Source: a virus
IMG/VR virus record: IMGVR_UViG_3300048927_000805
Location: 1-36,259 of that record
Strand: one strand, 5' to 3'
Length of the DNA: 36,259 nucleotides
The notes under the pieces were generated by a model. It was given only the letters and a program-made list of their open reading frames with translations, searched no databases and had not been told where the DNA came from. The position numbers were made by a program, and so were the translations under genes. Shown here in pieces: positions 1-6,729 of the stretch (position 1 is its first letter; every line of letters begins with the position of its first letter).

Positions 1-1074
1 CTATCCGTGATTATTCCGTGATTCGCTGGCGGCCATGACGGCCCGCAAATCATCCTCGACGACATGGGCGTAACGCGACGTCGTGCCGATGTCGGTATGC
101 CCGAGCAGCTTGCTCGCGGCCTTGATGTTGCCAGTCGCGCGCATGATCCGGGTCGCGCTGGTGTGACGCAGATCGTGGAAGCGGAAGTCCTGCACGCCAG
201 CCTCCTTCAGCGCCGCGCGCCAATGCCGGTCCCACCCCTGTTTGCTGAACGGGTAGCGCTGGCCCTTCACGCGCCGCGGCCGGTCCTGGCGTGCCGGCGC
301 GTGCCGCTGGCACTCGTAGGTGAAGACGAAGGGGCAGCCGGCGACCACGGGCCGCGAGCGGATCACGTCGGCCATCGTCTCCGTCAGCGGGAACGAATGC
401 CACTTGTCGCCCTTGGTGTGGACCTCGGCGCGCATGCCCTGCAGGTCGACGCGATCCCAGCGCAGGCCGATGACGGCGCCCTTGCGCTGGCCGCTCAGCA
501 GCGCGAATCGCACCACGGCCGCCAGGTCGTCGTCGAGCGCCGCGAATAGCCGCGCCTCCTCGTCGGCGGTCAGCGAGCGCACGCGCTCCTTCGGCTCGGG
601 CAGCATCAGGTCACGCCAGACGATCGCGCCCGGCGTCCCCGGCGTCGGCACGTCGTAGCCGTTGCTCAGCGCCAGCTTCCAGATCCGGCGCGCGACCTCG
701 AGCTCGCGGTTGATGCTGGCGGCCGACACGCCCTGCGCGCGGCGCGTCGCGATGAACGCGCGGAACTCCTTCATGCCGATGGCGCCGATCAGGTGGTGCT
801 TGCCCAGCACGTCGCACAGGTTCGCCGTCTGGTATTCGGTCGTCTTCGCGGCCTTGTCGTGCTGCCCCTGCGCGTCCCAGAACTCACCCGCGGCAACGTC
901 GAGCGTCGCGGCCGGCTTGCTGGTGTCGCCGAGGGCGACCTTCCGCTTCAGCTCCGCTTCGAAGCGCTCGGCGTCGCGCTTCGACGTGCATCCCGTCGAG
1001 CCATGAAACCTTTGTTTGTTCCTCTGGAAATCATACTGCCAATAGGGCGAGCGGGGGTCTTTTCGAATTGACAT
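1..1074 (-). CDS. int: Tyrosine-type phage integrase
   Basis: A 357-residue tyrosine recombinase that would catalyse prophage integration and, with Xis, excision. The catalytic set is visible: R197 (SGQRKGAV, where many relatives have TGxRxxE), K221 (HTKGDK), H300-x-x-R303 (FHDLRHT), H326 (LLGHTD) and nucleophile Y335 (SRYAHV). The N-terminal 60 residues look like an arm-binding domain and residues 60-165 like a core-binding SAM-like domain. An in-frame ORF extends upstream, but ATG 1074 is preceded by AGAGGAAC and fits the family N-terminus (MSIRKDP). The stop codon is the first three bases of the window, so the gene is complete. It is the last gene of the leftward operon, and its 5' end overlaps xis by 127 bases. 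The att site should lie immediately to the left, outside the window. Confidence 0.95.
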   Translation of the reverse strand: MSIRKDPRSPYWQYDFQRNKQRFHGSTGCTSKRDAERFEAELKRKVALGDTSKPAATLDVAAGEFWDAQGQHDKAAKTTEYQTANLCDVLGKHHLIGAIGMKEFRAFIATRRAQGVSAASINRELEVARRIWKLALSNGYDVPTPGTPGAIVWRDLMLPEPKERVRSLTADEEARLFAALDDDLAAVVRFALLSGQRKGAVIGLRWDRVDLQGMRAEVHTKGDKWHSFPLTETMADVIRSRPVVAGCPFVFTYECQRHAPARQDRPRRVKGQRYPFSKQGWDRHWRAALKEAGVQDFRFHDLRHTSATRIMRATGNIKAASKLLGHTDIGTTSRYAHVVEDDLRAVMAASESRNNHG

Positions 1075-1253
1075 GGTTCCTCTTTCCGCCGGCGAGATTG
1101 CAGGAAGGCGTCGACGTCCGCCTGGGTATAGCGGAAGGTGCGGTCGGTGATCGCCACGTAAGTGATCTCGCCGCGCTGGCGCAGCTTGCGCAGGGTCCGC
1201 TCGCACATGCCGAGCTTCTCGGCGGCCTGCTGGGAGGTCAGCAGCTCCGTCAT
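948..1253 (-). CDS. xis: Excisionase-like helix-turn-helix protein
   Basis: A 101-residue protein whose first 55 residues match the AlpA/HTH_17-type winged helix used by excisionases: LTSQQAAEKLGMCERTLRKL is the helix-turn-helix, followed by a wing (TDRTFRY) and TQADVDAFL. The start ATG 1253 has GGGAGG upstream and overlaps the stop of the preceding gene as ATGA. The basic tail (residues 60-101) is encoded in a different frame from int over 127 bases, so that tail may be little constrained. Position directly before int supports the excisionase role; a general regulator is the alternative. Confidence 0.8.
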   Translation of the reverse strand: MTELLTSQQAAEKLGMCERTLRKLRQRGEITYVAITDRTFRYTQADVDAFLQSRRRKEEPCQFEKTPARPIGSMISRGTNKGFMARRDARRSATPSASKRS

Positions 1254-1522
1254 CCCCGCACCTCCCGCCAGCCTTCCGGCTGCTCGCTCATGACGCCGTC
1301 CGCGTTGGTCGCCCAGCAGCACCCGTCCGACCAGCACTTGGGGAATCGATCGGTCGTTGCCTGCCACTGGTCGCAGGGGACTTCGTCCTCGGTCATGCTG
1401 GCATTGCGCACCCGCTGCGCGCGGATCGCCCGGCTGCCGAGCTTGACCTCGACCTCGCGGCCATAGGGCACCGTGTCGAGCGGCTGCCACTCCCGCGCCC
1501 GCTGGTTCGTATCGTCGTTCAT
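1250..1522 (-). CDS. Small hypothetical phage protein (DUF551-like)
   Basis: A 90-residue protein of unknown function. The pattern REWQPLDTVPYGREVEVKLG, a Trp-Pro opening followed by a strand, and the Trp-rich C-terminal half (CWSDGCCWATN, PEGWREV) recall the small DUF551-type phage proteins; this resemblance is tentative. It overlaps its neighbours on both sides by four bases (ATGA), which fixes the start at 1522 and indicates translational coupling within the leftward operon. Confidence 0.7.
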   Translation of the reverse strand: MNDDTNQRAREWQPLDTVPYGREVEVKLGSRAIRAQRVRNASMTEDEVPCDQWQATTDRFPKCWSDGCCWATNADGVMSEQPEGWREVRG

Positions 1523-1758
1523 GACTGCTTGATCCTATCGATAGCGGCATCGATCTGCCGGATGCTGGCGGCGCTCGGCGCGAGGAAGAAGCCCTCTGCG
1601 TCGGCCGCATCCCCAGCCGGGCAAGAGTATTCGCCGGTCTGATCCTGCGTTGGCCTACATCGCCCAGCAGCGGTTCGCTCGTTAGACGCTCCGCATTTCT
1701 CGCACGCCTTCCGGACCCAACGGATTGCGGCACCGCTGACGATCTGCTCGTCGTTCAT
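1519..1758 (-). CDS. Small hypothetical protein with a Cys motif
   Basis: A 79-residue product with no recognised family. The N-terminal third has CEKCGASNERTAAGRC, a possible partial zinc-binding site, and the C-terminus is amphipathic (IRQIDAAIDRIKQS). It is coupled by 4-base ATGA overlaps to both neighbours, which is the main evidence that it is a gene and fixes the start. Confidence 0.65.
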   Translation of the reverse strand: MNDEQIVSGAAIRWVRKACEKCGASNERTAAGRCRPTQDQTGEYSCPAGDAADAEGFFLAPSAASIRQIDAAIDRIKQS

Positions 1759-1940
1759 GACTGCACACTCCGGAGGGCTGCGACAGAATGATCAAGGGCG
1801 GCGGCGATCTTTCGCGCCCGATCTTCCGAGGGGAAACCTTCTGCACCGCAATCGAGCAAATATCCGTCATCCAAGCGAACGAACCATACGGTCCCGACGC
1901 CGCAGTCCGCGCGATGCTGCACCTTGCAAATCCGATCCAT
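1755..1940 (-). CDS. Small hypothetical protein
   Basis: A 61-residue protein, function unknown. Sequence such as VGTVWFVRLDDGYLLDCGAEGFPSED suggests a small beta-rich fold followed by a helix. The upstream stop overlaps the start as TGATG, so ATG 1940 is preferred, although an in-frame GTG at 1943 directly precedes it. It is coupled at the other end by an ATGA overlap. Confidence 0.65.
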   Translation of the reverse strand: MDRICKVQHRADCGVGTVWFVRLDDGYLLDCGAEGFPSEDRARKIAAALDHSVAALRSVQS

Positions 1941-2296
1941 CACGCCCCTCCTGCGATCTTGGCACCACGGAGGGCTGCACGGGCCTGTTCCAGCGCATCG
2001 GCCTTGATGGTGCAGTCGTGGTCACCGTTCGGCTTGCAGGGCGACAGGTGCGTGGCTTCGTAGACCATGCGCTCCAGCGCCTCCACCAGCGGCTTTACTG
2101 CTTCTGTGCGGTGGCGGGCGGCGAAAAACTTAGCAGACGCCTCCTTCTCCGCTTTCAACCGCTCTTCGGCTTGGCGCGCCTTTTCGCGGAAGTAACCGAC
2201 CAGTTCCCACGGATCCCCTTTGCCTGTATCGGCCAGCGTGTTGGCGCGTTCCTCAACGCTCATGTCCGACAGATCGGCCTGTGTAACCTCAGCCAT
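1940..2296 (-). CDS. Helical hypothetical phage protein
   Basis: A 118-residue mainly helical protein with a coiled-coil-like stretch (residues about 30-75: FREKARQAEERLKAEKEASA) and a C-terminal segment carrying two Cys and one His (SPCKPNGDHDC). The reading frame is open further upstream from a GTG, but ATG 2296 has GGGAG eight bases ahead and overlaps the preceding gene by only eight bases, whereas the GTG would overlap it by over 120. The function is not recognised. Confidence 0.7.
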   Translation of the reverse strand: MAEVTQADLSDMSVEERANTLADTGKGDPWELVGYFREKARQAEERLKAEKEASAKFFAARHRTEAVKPLVEALERMVYEATHLSPCKPNGDHDCTIKADALEQARAALRGAKIAGGA

Positions 2297-2483
2297 TGCT
2301 TTGCTCCCGATGGGTGGATAGGAAGTCCTTGCCGGCCTGCGTGATGCGGTAGGTTCCCTCGGCAAGCCCCATGCCGACCAGAGCGGCGGCGCACGACCAC
2401 ATTGCAGCACCAGCAGTCCAACCAGGCACGTTCTCGCCGTTGAGGATACGCAGCACTTCTATTTCCATGTCGTTCGGGATCAC
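2289..2483 (-). CDS. Small winged-helix-like hypothetical protein
   Basis: A 64-residue product. The segment EIEVLRILNG, then AALVGMGLAEGTYRITQAGK, resembles a short winged-helix ending in a wing (helix, 'GLAEGTYRIT', 'GKDFL'), but no family assignment is made. The GTG start at 2483 overlaps the upstream stop as GTGA and has GGGGGAGG ahead; ATG 2468 is the alternative and lacks a clear RBS. Confidence 0.6.
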   Translation of the reverse strand: MIPNDMEIEVLRILNGENVPGWTAGAAMWSCAAALVGMGLAEGTYRITQAGKDFLSTHREQSNG

Positions 2484-2677
2484 TTCGCGCCCTCCCCCAT
2501 CTTGAAGATGCTCTCGGGCTTCCGCTTGTGGCGCCAGCAATACCCGTCCGGTCCTGCCTTGTTTCCGCACGGCTTCGCAAAGCGGGACTGCCCTCCGCTG
2601 GCGTCTCCGGTCCGATAGTTCCCGACGATGCTCGCGTTGCAGCGATCCCCGCCATTACATGCTCGCTTCGGCCTCAC
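2480..2677 (-). CDS. Small Cys/His zinc-ribbon-like protein
   Basis: A 65-residue basic protein. Four Cys and a His are spaced as CNGGDRC near the N-terminus and KPCGNKAGPDGYCWRHKRK near the C-terminus. The latter (C-x9-C-x2-H) resembles short phage CxxxxxxGYCWxH zinc motifs. A nucleic-acid or structural zinc role is likely, but nothing more specific can be claimed. The GTG start at 2677 overlaps the stop of the 36-codon gene upstream (GTGA). Confidence 0.65.
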   Translation of the reverse strand: MRPKRACNGGDRCNASIVGNYRTGDASGGQSRFAKPCGNKAGPDGYCWRHKRKPESIFKMGEGAK

Positions 2678-2784
2678 TTCGCCTCTCCCTTCGTCACGAT
2701 AGCCGCGATGCTCTCCACGATCTCCGGGGAGATGGTAGGATGGGCTGCCTTGGCGAGGTCGGTGGTGGAGGCGTAGCGGGTCAT
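2674..2784 (-). CDS. 36-residue hypothetical protein
   Basis: A very short gene whose reality rests on context. ATG 2784 overlaps the upstream stop as ATGA, and its own TGA overlaps the downstream GTG start as GTGA, so it exactly fills the space between two chained genes. The peptide begins MTRYASTTDLAKAAHP, continues with a helix-forming middle (EIVESIAAIVTKG), and ends GEAK. No family is recognised. Confidence 0.6.
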   Translation of the reverse strand: MTRYASTTDLAKAAHPTISPEIVESIAAIVTKGEAK

Positions 2785-3092
2785 GCCGCTGTTCCCGATT
2801 TCTTACCAGGCGTCGACCGCGCCTGGCTGACTTGATCCGGGCGGATCACCTCGCCGCTCTTCGCATGCCACGTGAGGGTGAGGTTGCCGCTCTCGATCCA
2901 GTCCAGGGGCAGCTCCATCACCCCGAACTTCAGCACAGGCTCGATGTCGCGCGGGTGCTTGGCGAGGTAGGAGATCAGGCTTCCTGCCGTCTCCATGCCG
3001 CCAACCCCGGCTTGCTGTCCGAACGCGGCGGCGATCTCAGCAATGCGGGCGATGACGAGCTCGGCCTGGGCCATGTCGATATGCTCGCGCAT
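2781..3092 (-). CDS. Hypothetical phage protein
   Basis: A 103-residue protein with an alpha-helical N-terminal half (AELVIARIAEIAAAFGQQ) and a strand-rich C-terminal half (LPLDWIESGNLTLTWHAKSG) resembling part of a small beta domain. ATG 3092 overlaps the preceding stop as TGATG; an in-frame GTG sits one codon upstream. The next gene is coupled by ATGA. The function is unknown. Confidence 0.65.
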   Translation of the reverse strand: MREHIDMAQAELVIARIAEIAAAFGQQAGVGGMETAGSLISYLAKHPRDIEPVLKFGVMELPLDWIESGNLTLTWHAKSGEVIRPDQVSQARSTPGKKSGTAA

Positions 3093-3316
3093 CACGCCAC
3101 CCTCCCCCGCGCCGCGCGCTGGGCGGCATCGCGCCGGTCCATCTCGCCGAGCAGCATCTTGCCGCGCAGGGTGGGCATGCCGAGGGAGATCGCGTGGCGA
3201 GATTCGAGCTGCGACAGCTCGGTCGCCACCTGCCGGCGCTCGGCCTCGATGCGCTCCAGGCGGGCGTGCTTCGCGCGGATCAGGTGCGCGCGTTGGGCTT
3301 CGGTCAGCGGGGTCAT
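3092..3316 (-). CDS. Small basic helical protein
   Basis: A 74-residue highly basic helical protein (RAKHARLERIEAERRQVATE is a probable coiled coil), ending in Arg/Ala-rich sequence. The frame is open far upstream, but ATG 3316 overlaps the previous stop as ATGA, and upstream translation is low-complexity Arg/Pro typical of a shadow frame. A DNA- or RNA-contacting accessory role is possible but not shown. Confidence 0.65.
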   Translation of the reverse strand: MTPLTEAQRAHLIRAKHARLERIEAERRQVATELSQLESRHAISLGMPTLRGKMLLGEMDRRDAAQRAARGRVA

Positions 3317-4218
3317 GCTGCTTGCTCCAGATCGGGGGTGGAGATGCGGCGGAGAGCGTCGCGGTAACGCGCGGCGGCTTCGTAATCCTCGGTGCGGACC
3401 GCCTCGTCGCGCAGGCGGGTAAGCCGGCTGATGCCGCGCTTCACGGGCACCTCGCGTCGCTTGGTCTGCGCTGGCGAGCACTGGAACAGCTCCGAGCGGT
3501 GCAGGTGGCGGCAGTCGCGGGCGCCCGGGCCGTAGATGACCATCCACATGCCGTTGATGCCGCCATAGCACCGTCCGCGCATCAGGTGCCCGCCATGGTC
3601 GCGGAAGTACCAGACATCGCCGTGCTGGACTGGCTCGGCACCGCGGCGCCAATGCCGCAGCTCGCTCTCATCCGGCCAGCCGCTCTCGTCGCGCTTGAAC
3701 CGGTGGACGCCGCGCTTCCGCTCGTATTCACTGTCCCACTTGTCGTTGAAGAATGCGAGCGGGTCGGGGTTGGGTGATTCGACTGGCTGGCGGTGTTCGA
3801 ACCCACGGGCGAGCAGGTGATCGCGGGCGCTGATGGCGGCCAGCTCGAAGGCCTTTCCGATCAGGTAGGGCATCTTCTCGCGCTTGTCGAAATCGTAGCG
3901 GCCGCCGTGGTGGTTCTCGGTGACGATCTCCTGGAAGAACTCCAGCTTGCAGCCGGTCGGGTAGCATTCTGCTGCGACGCATAGGTCACCCTGCGGTGTC
4001 GCGCGCGAACCGACGCGATGGTACTTGCTGAGGATCCGATAGCGCTTGTCGAACTGGGGGTCTGTGGTGAAGGTGAACCCCTTCCCCTCCAGCACCTTCA
4101 GCAAGCGGTTGAAGGTCTCCCAGTCGGGCGAGTATGACCGGAGCTGAGACTTCGGCTCGATGCCGAGCGCGCTGACGATCAGCGACGCGTCGTAGAACTT
4201 GAAGCTGCGGTCGGTCAT
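3313..4218 (-). CDS. Hypothetical phage protein with C-terminal UVR-like motif
   Basis: A 301-residue protein, one of the largest of the leftward operon. Residues 1-235 are not assignable; they contain aromatic- and His-rich strands (ENHHGGRYDFDKRE, GDVWYFRDHGGHL, RHLHRSELF). Near the C-terminus, LRDEAVRTEDYEAAARYRDA has the spacing of the UVR motif that mediates UvrB-UvrC-type contacts and also occurs in unrelated proteins. ATG 4218 overlaps the upstream stop as ATGA. The function is unknown; protein-protein interaction through the UVR-like helical hairpin is an inference. Confidence 0.75.
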   Translation of the reverse strand: MTDRSFKFYDASLIVSALGIEPKSQLRSYSPDWETFNRLLKVLEGKGFTFTTDPQFDKRYRILSKYHRVGSRATPQGDLCVAAECYPTGCKLEFFQEIVTENHHGGRYDFDKREKMPYLIGKAFELAAISARDHLLARGFEHRQPVESPNPDPLAFFNDKWDSEYERKRGVHRFKRDESGWPDESELRHWRRGAEPVQHGDVWYFRDHGGHLMRGRCYGGINGMWMVIYGPGARDCRHLHRSELFQCSPAQTKRREVPVKRGISRLTRLRDEAVRTEDYEAAARYRDALRRISTPDLEQAA

Positions 4219-4808
4219 GCTGCTTGCTCCTCGCGAGCGGGGACGCGGATCTTGCGCTTGACGTCGCCGAACCAAGACTGGCAGCGCTGAGCCTTGTTGA
4301 AGGCCTCGACGGCGGCGTAGAACTCGTCCACGCCGTCCATGTCATCAACGCTCGCGCCCTCGTGCATGTCGTCGAGCAGGTTCTCGAGAACGCTATCCGC
4401 ATCGATCCGTGGATATGTGATGGTGCACGGGCTCACCCACCCGGCGCCGAAGTCCTGCGCTTCGGCCATTTCGGTGAAATAGGTGTCGCCGTCGAACAGG
4501 CAGTACGGGCCCCCTTCGTCAGGTACCTCGGTCGCGGCGTCGAGCTTGCGCTGGTAGCGGCACGGCTCACAGGCGGTGAAGCTCTTGCTGCACTGCTCAC
4601 CGCAATACTGGCAGGTGTTGTGCGTCTTGCAGGTGTAGCAGTCACGAGCCGCGTCGATCGCGGCGGCGTGCTTCTTTTCCTCGGTCGCCAGGTAGATCTC
4701 CGGCGAATGAACCGAACCGCACTTCGCGCACACATAGAGGCGCGGCTTCCGCTCCGGGTCGTCCGCGAAGATCAGGATCCTTGGCTCTTGGCTCTGCTCG
4801 TCTGCCAT
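4215..4808 (-). CDS. Cys-rich zinc-binding phage protein
   Basis: A 197-residue protein with many Cys in its first half: CAKC near residue 28, then CYTC, CQYCGEQC and ACEPC between about 57 and 85. This is a set of CxxC knuckles able to hold two or more zinc ions. The second half is acidic (RIDADSVLENLLDDMHEGAS). ATG 4808 is chosen because GGAG lies six bases upstream; ATG 4814 is two codons earlier. The RBS belongs to an 11-base segment (ACGAGACGGAG) repeated before the gene starting at 5435, and a 9-bp hairpin sits immediately upstream. Confidence 0.75.
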   Translation of the reverse strand: MADEQSQEPRILIFADDPERKPRLYVCAKCGSVHSPEIYLATEEKKHAAAIDAARDCYTCKTHNTCQYCGEQCSKSFTACEPCRYQRKLDAATEVPDEGGPYCLFDGDTYFTEMAEAQDFGAGWVSPCTITYPRIDADSVLENLLDDMHEGASVDDMDGVDEFYAAVEAFNKAQRCQSWFGDVKRKIRVPAREEQAA

Positions 4809-4814
4809 CGTCAT

Positions 4815-4854
4815 CTCCGTCTCGTTGTGCCCCCGCCACCGGAGCGGCGGGGGC
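4815..4854 (-). promoter_or_regulatory. Intercistronic hairpin plus repeated RBS segment (copy A)
   Basis: Read on the minus strand, a perfect 9-bp stem (GCCCCCGCC / GGCGGGGGC, 8-base loop, 4829-4854) is followed within a few bases by ACGAGACGGAG (4815-4825), which contains the GGAG for the gene starting at 4808. There is no U-tract, so this is not a classical terminator. The same arrangement recurs at 5444-5497. Confidence 0.6.
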
Positions 4855-4889
4855 TTGCGACCCGGGGGCTTTGCCCTCTGGGGATTGGG

Positions 4890-5435
4890 TTAGGCCGGCA
4901 CCTTGTCGGTGCCGATCGGGTAGCCGTAGCGGGCCATCGCCGCGTCGATCGCCTGGCGGCACGACGGCAGACCATTTGCCGCGCTATCGTGCAGGTCGAC
5001 CGCCATCGGCCCGAGCATGAGCCGGTTGACGTTGTGGTTCAGCACCAGCGCCCAGCGGTATTCGCTGCCGGACTGCTGGTTGAGCCGGCGGTTGCACTGG
5101 TCGAGGAAATCAAGCCGGGCAGTGTCGGCGAGGCGTGCCAGCCGTGCGCGCTCCTTCCGCTCTGCCTTGAGCGCGTTCCACAGCCTGAGGAGAAGGCCAG
5201 AGCCAAGATCCTCGGCTCGATCGCCGGCGATGAACATCCACATCGCTGCGTCCACCTCCGCCTCATCGGCGCGCTGGCGAGCCTTGACCATTTCGGGGCG
5301 CAGGCCGGCAGCATCGTCGAGGATGACCTTGCGCGAAAGCTCACTGCGGAAAGGGCCGGGCTTGAACCCGAGCGCGGCAAGAAGCGCGTCGCGCTCCTCT
5401 GCTGCCCGATCCACCTCCAACTCAGCTTCTGCCAT
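4890..5435 (-). CDS. Helical hypothetical phage protein
   Basis: A 181-residue protein, largely helical, rich in Ala/Arg/Glu (residues 1-105, coiled-coil-prone, for example ALKAERKERARLARLADTA), with a more mixed C-terminal part ending YGYPIGTDKVPA. ATG 5435 is preceded by ACGGAG eight bases upstream. This gene and the next one down are the only ones in the leftward operon not joined by overlaps; each has its own hairpin-plus-RBS element. No family is recognised. Confidence 0.7.
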   Translation of the reverse strand: MAEAELEVDRAAEERDALLAALGFKPGPFRSELSRKVILDDAAGLRPEMVKARQRADEAEVDAAMWMFIAGDRAEDLGSGLLLRLWNALKAERKERARLARLADTARLDFLDQCNRRLNQQSGSEYRWALVLNHNVNRLMLGPMAVDLHDSAANGLPSCRQAIDAAMARYGYPIGTDKVPA

Positions 5436-5443
5436 GCTCGTAA

Positions 5444-5497
5444 CTCCGTCTCGTGATTTCGTGGGGCCGGCGCCTGCTGGGTCGCGACACCGGCCCC
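5444..5497 (-). promoter_or_regulatory. Intercistronic hairpin plus repeated RBS segment (copy B)
   Basis: On the minus strand an 8-bp GC stem (GGGGCCGG / CCGGCCCC, arms 5463-5470 and 5490-5497, about 19-base loop) is followed by ACGAGACGGAG (5444-5454), the RBS of the gene at 5435. The 11-base segment is identical to the one at 4815-4825, although the hairpin sequences differ. Confidence 0.55.
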
Positions 5498-5530
5498 TGG
5501 ACGCCGCGGGATGCGGCGCCCTTCAGCTGG

Positions 5531-5812
5531 TCACAGCGCGCCCGTCGCCTCGAGGATTTCCTGCCGGGTGGGCTGGTGGTCTTCCTCGCCGATCGCGTCG
5601 GCTTTGCCGGTGCAGGAGCGGCAGAGGTGCAGGTCGCACTGCACAGATCCGCACTCACCGGTCATGGGGTTGCCGCCGCGGAGGACGTCCTCCGCAAGGT
5701 CGGCCACAGCCGGCAGCGCTGCATTGGTGGAATCGGCCGGATCGATGCCGACCCGGAAGCTCTTGCCGCACCCGTCGCACTCGAAAAGCGCCTCGATGGA
5801 CTTGATCGCCAT
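5531..5812 (-). CDS. Small zinc-finger-like protein
   Basis: A 93-residue protein with paired Cys: FECDGCGKSF at residues 9-18, then CGSVQCDLHLCRSC in the centre, a likely zinc-binding unit. ATG 5812 overlaps the upstream stop as TGATG, with a GTG codon immediately before. The acidic C-terminus ends in EILEATGAL. Function not recognised; a nucleic-acid-binding or structural zinc role is inferred from the Cys spacing only. Confidence 0.7.
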   Translation of the reverse strand: MAIKSIEALFECDGCGKSFRVGIDPADSTNAALPAVADLAEDVLRGGNPMTGECGSVQCDLHLCRSCTGKADAIGEEDHQPTRQEILEATGAL

Positions 5813-6264
5813 CACGCGGCCTCCGCCTGCACGATAGCAATGCCCGCCAGGTGCTCGGCGGCGAGGCTCGCAGGATCTTCGCTTTCGCTGCCGGCGATCT
5901 TCCGCAGCACGTCCCGCGCGTCATCGCGCTCGGTCAGGGCATCGTTCAGCGCCTTTCCGACGATCCGCTTCTCGCGCTGGGCCGCCGCCTGGGCATCCAG
6001 CGCTTCGGCGCGGGCGTTCTCGGCAGCGAGTACCGCGTCGACCTGCTCGTTGAGCTGAGATTCCAGATCACGGATGCGGGCGTCGCTGCGGGCATTGTCC
6101 TCGCGACGCCAGCGGGCGATCGTGGCCCGCGCAGCCTCCAGGCCGGCGTTGTCCCTCTTGAGCAGGCGAATCTGGTCGTCCTTCTCGACATTGTCCGCGA
6201 TCAGCGCGGCATGCTCCCGCTGGAGCGCCGCGAGCTGGCGCCTGGTCTTTCCTCCGAACATCAT
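5812..6264 (-). CDS. Coiled-coil phage protein
   Basis: A 150-residue protein that is almost entirely predicted coiled coil from residue 8 to about 110 (for example QREHAALIADNVEKDDQIRL, LAAENARAEALDAQAAAQRE). Ends in an Ala-rich amphipathic segment. ATG 6264 overlaps the upstream stop (ATGA). Similar coiled-coil proteins in phage accessory operons are uncharacterised. Confidence 0.7.
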   Translation of the reverse strand: MMFGGKTRRQLAALQREHAALIADNVEKDDQIRLLKRDNAGLEAARATIARWRREDNARSDARIRDLESQLNEQVDAVLAAENARAEALDAQAAAQREKRIVGKALNDALTERDDARDVLRKIAGSESEDPASLAAEHLAGIAIVQAEAA

Positions 6265-6590
6265 GCCTCTCCCTGCTTGGTGGTGATGACCCGGCCGCGC
6301 CGCGAGACGCGGGCGCCCCCGGAGAGCCCGCTGGCGAACTCGGCGCCGAACACGCGGACTGCGAAGTCCGGCGCTCCCCGCTCCCGCTGGCGCTGCTCGT
6401 CGCGAGCCTGGTGGCGGAGGCGGCGGGCGATCTCCCGCTCGCCATGGTGGGGGCGGTAGACACTGCGGTTCGGCTTGTGCCCGGTCGGATAGCGGGTGCT
6501 GCCCTGGTGGTGCTTGCCAGCCGGGTGCAGCGGTCCGAGGGCGGGCATGGAGAGGGCACTCAGCGCCGCGGCGATATTGAAGGCTCGCAT
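6261..6590 (-). CDS. Basic hypothetical protein
   Basis: A 109-residue Arg/His-rich protein (for example NRSVYRPHHGEREIARRLRH) with a hydrophobic N-terminus (AFNIAAALSALSMPALG) that could be a weak signal or membrane-association sequence. ATG 6590 has GGAG nine bases upstream and follows the preceding stop by one base (TGAGATG). Upstream in-frame sequence belongs to the neighbouring gene in another frame. Function unknown. Confidence 0.6.
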   Translation of the reverse strand: MRAFNIAAALSALSMPALGPLHPAGKHHQGSTRYPTGHKPNRSVYRPHHGEREIARRLRHQARDEQRQRERGAPDFAVRVFGAEFASGLSGGARVSRRGRVITTKQGEA

Positions 6591-6591
6591 C

Positions 6592-6729
6592 TCATTGGTC
6601 TCCGTTCTCGTCGGCGTCGTCGCCAGGGAATTGGTCGCCGTGCTCGGCATCGCTGCGGCCGGTCGGAACGTCGTCCTCGGCATCGGCCGGGAAGTCGGCG
6701 GCTGCCGGGTGCTGTGGGGTCGTCGTCAT
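6592..6729 (-). CDS. Highly acidic 45-residue protein
   Basis: A 45-residue protein with about ten Asp and three Glu and only one Arg, so net charge is strongly negative. It starts at ATG 6729, which overlaps the TGA of a hydrophobic frame upstream (ATGA at 6726-6729). Read without that start, the same frame runs back into the preceding gene, so a longer 87-residue product is formally possible. Function unknown; the charge pattern would suit a DNA-mimic or a linker peptide, but this is speculation. Confidence 0.5.
   Translation of the reverse strand: MTTTPQHPAAADFPADAEDDVPTGRSDAEHGDQFPGDDADENGDQ

Noticed and set aside
4224-5456. Plus-strand open frame of 410 codons across the leftward operon
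   Set aside because: Runs through two well-supported minus-strand genes and both hairpin elements; low complexity.
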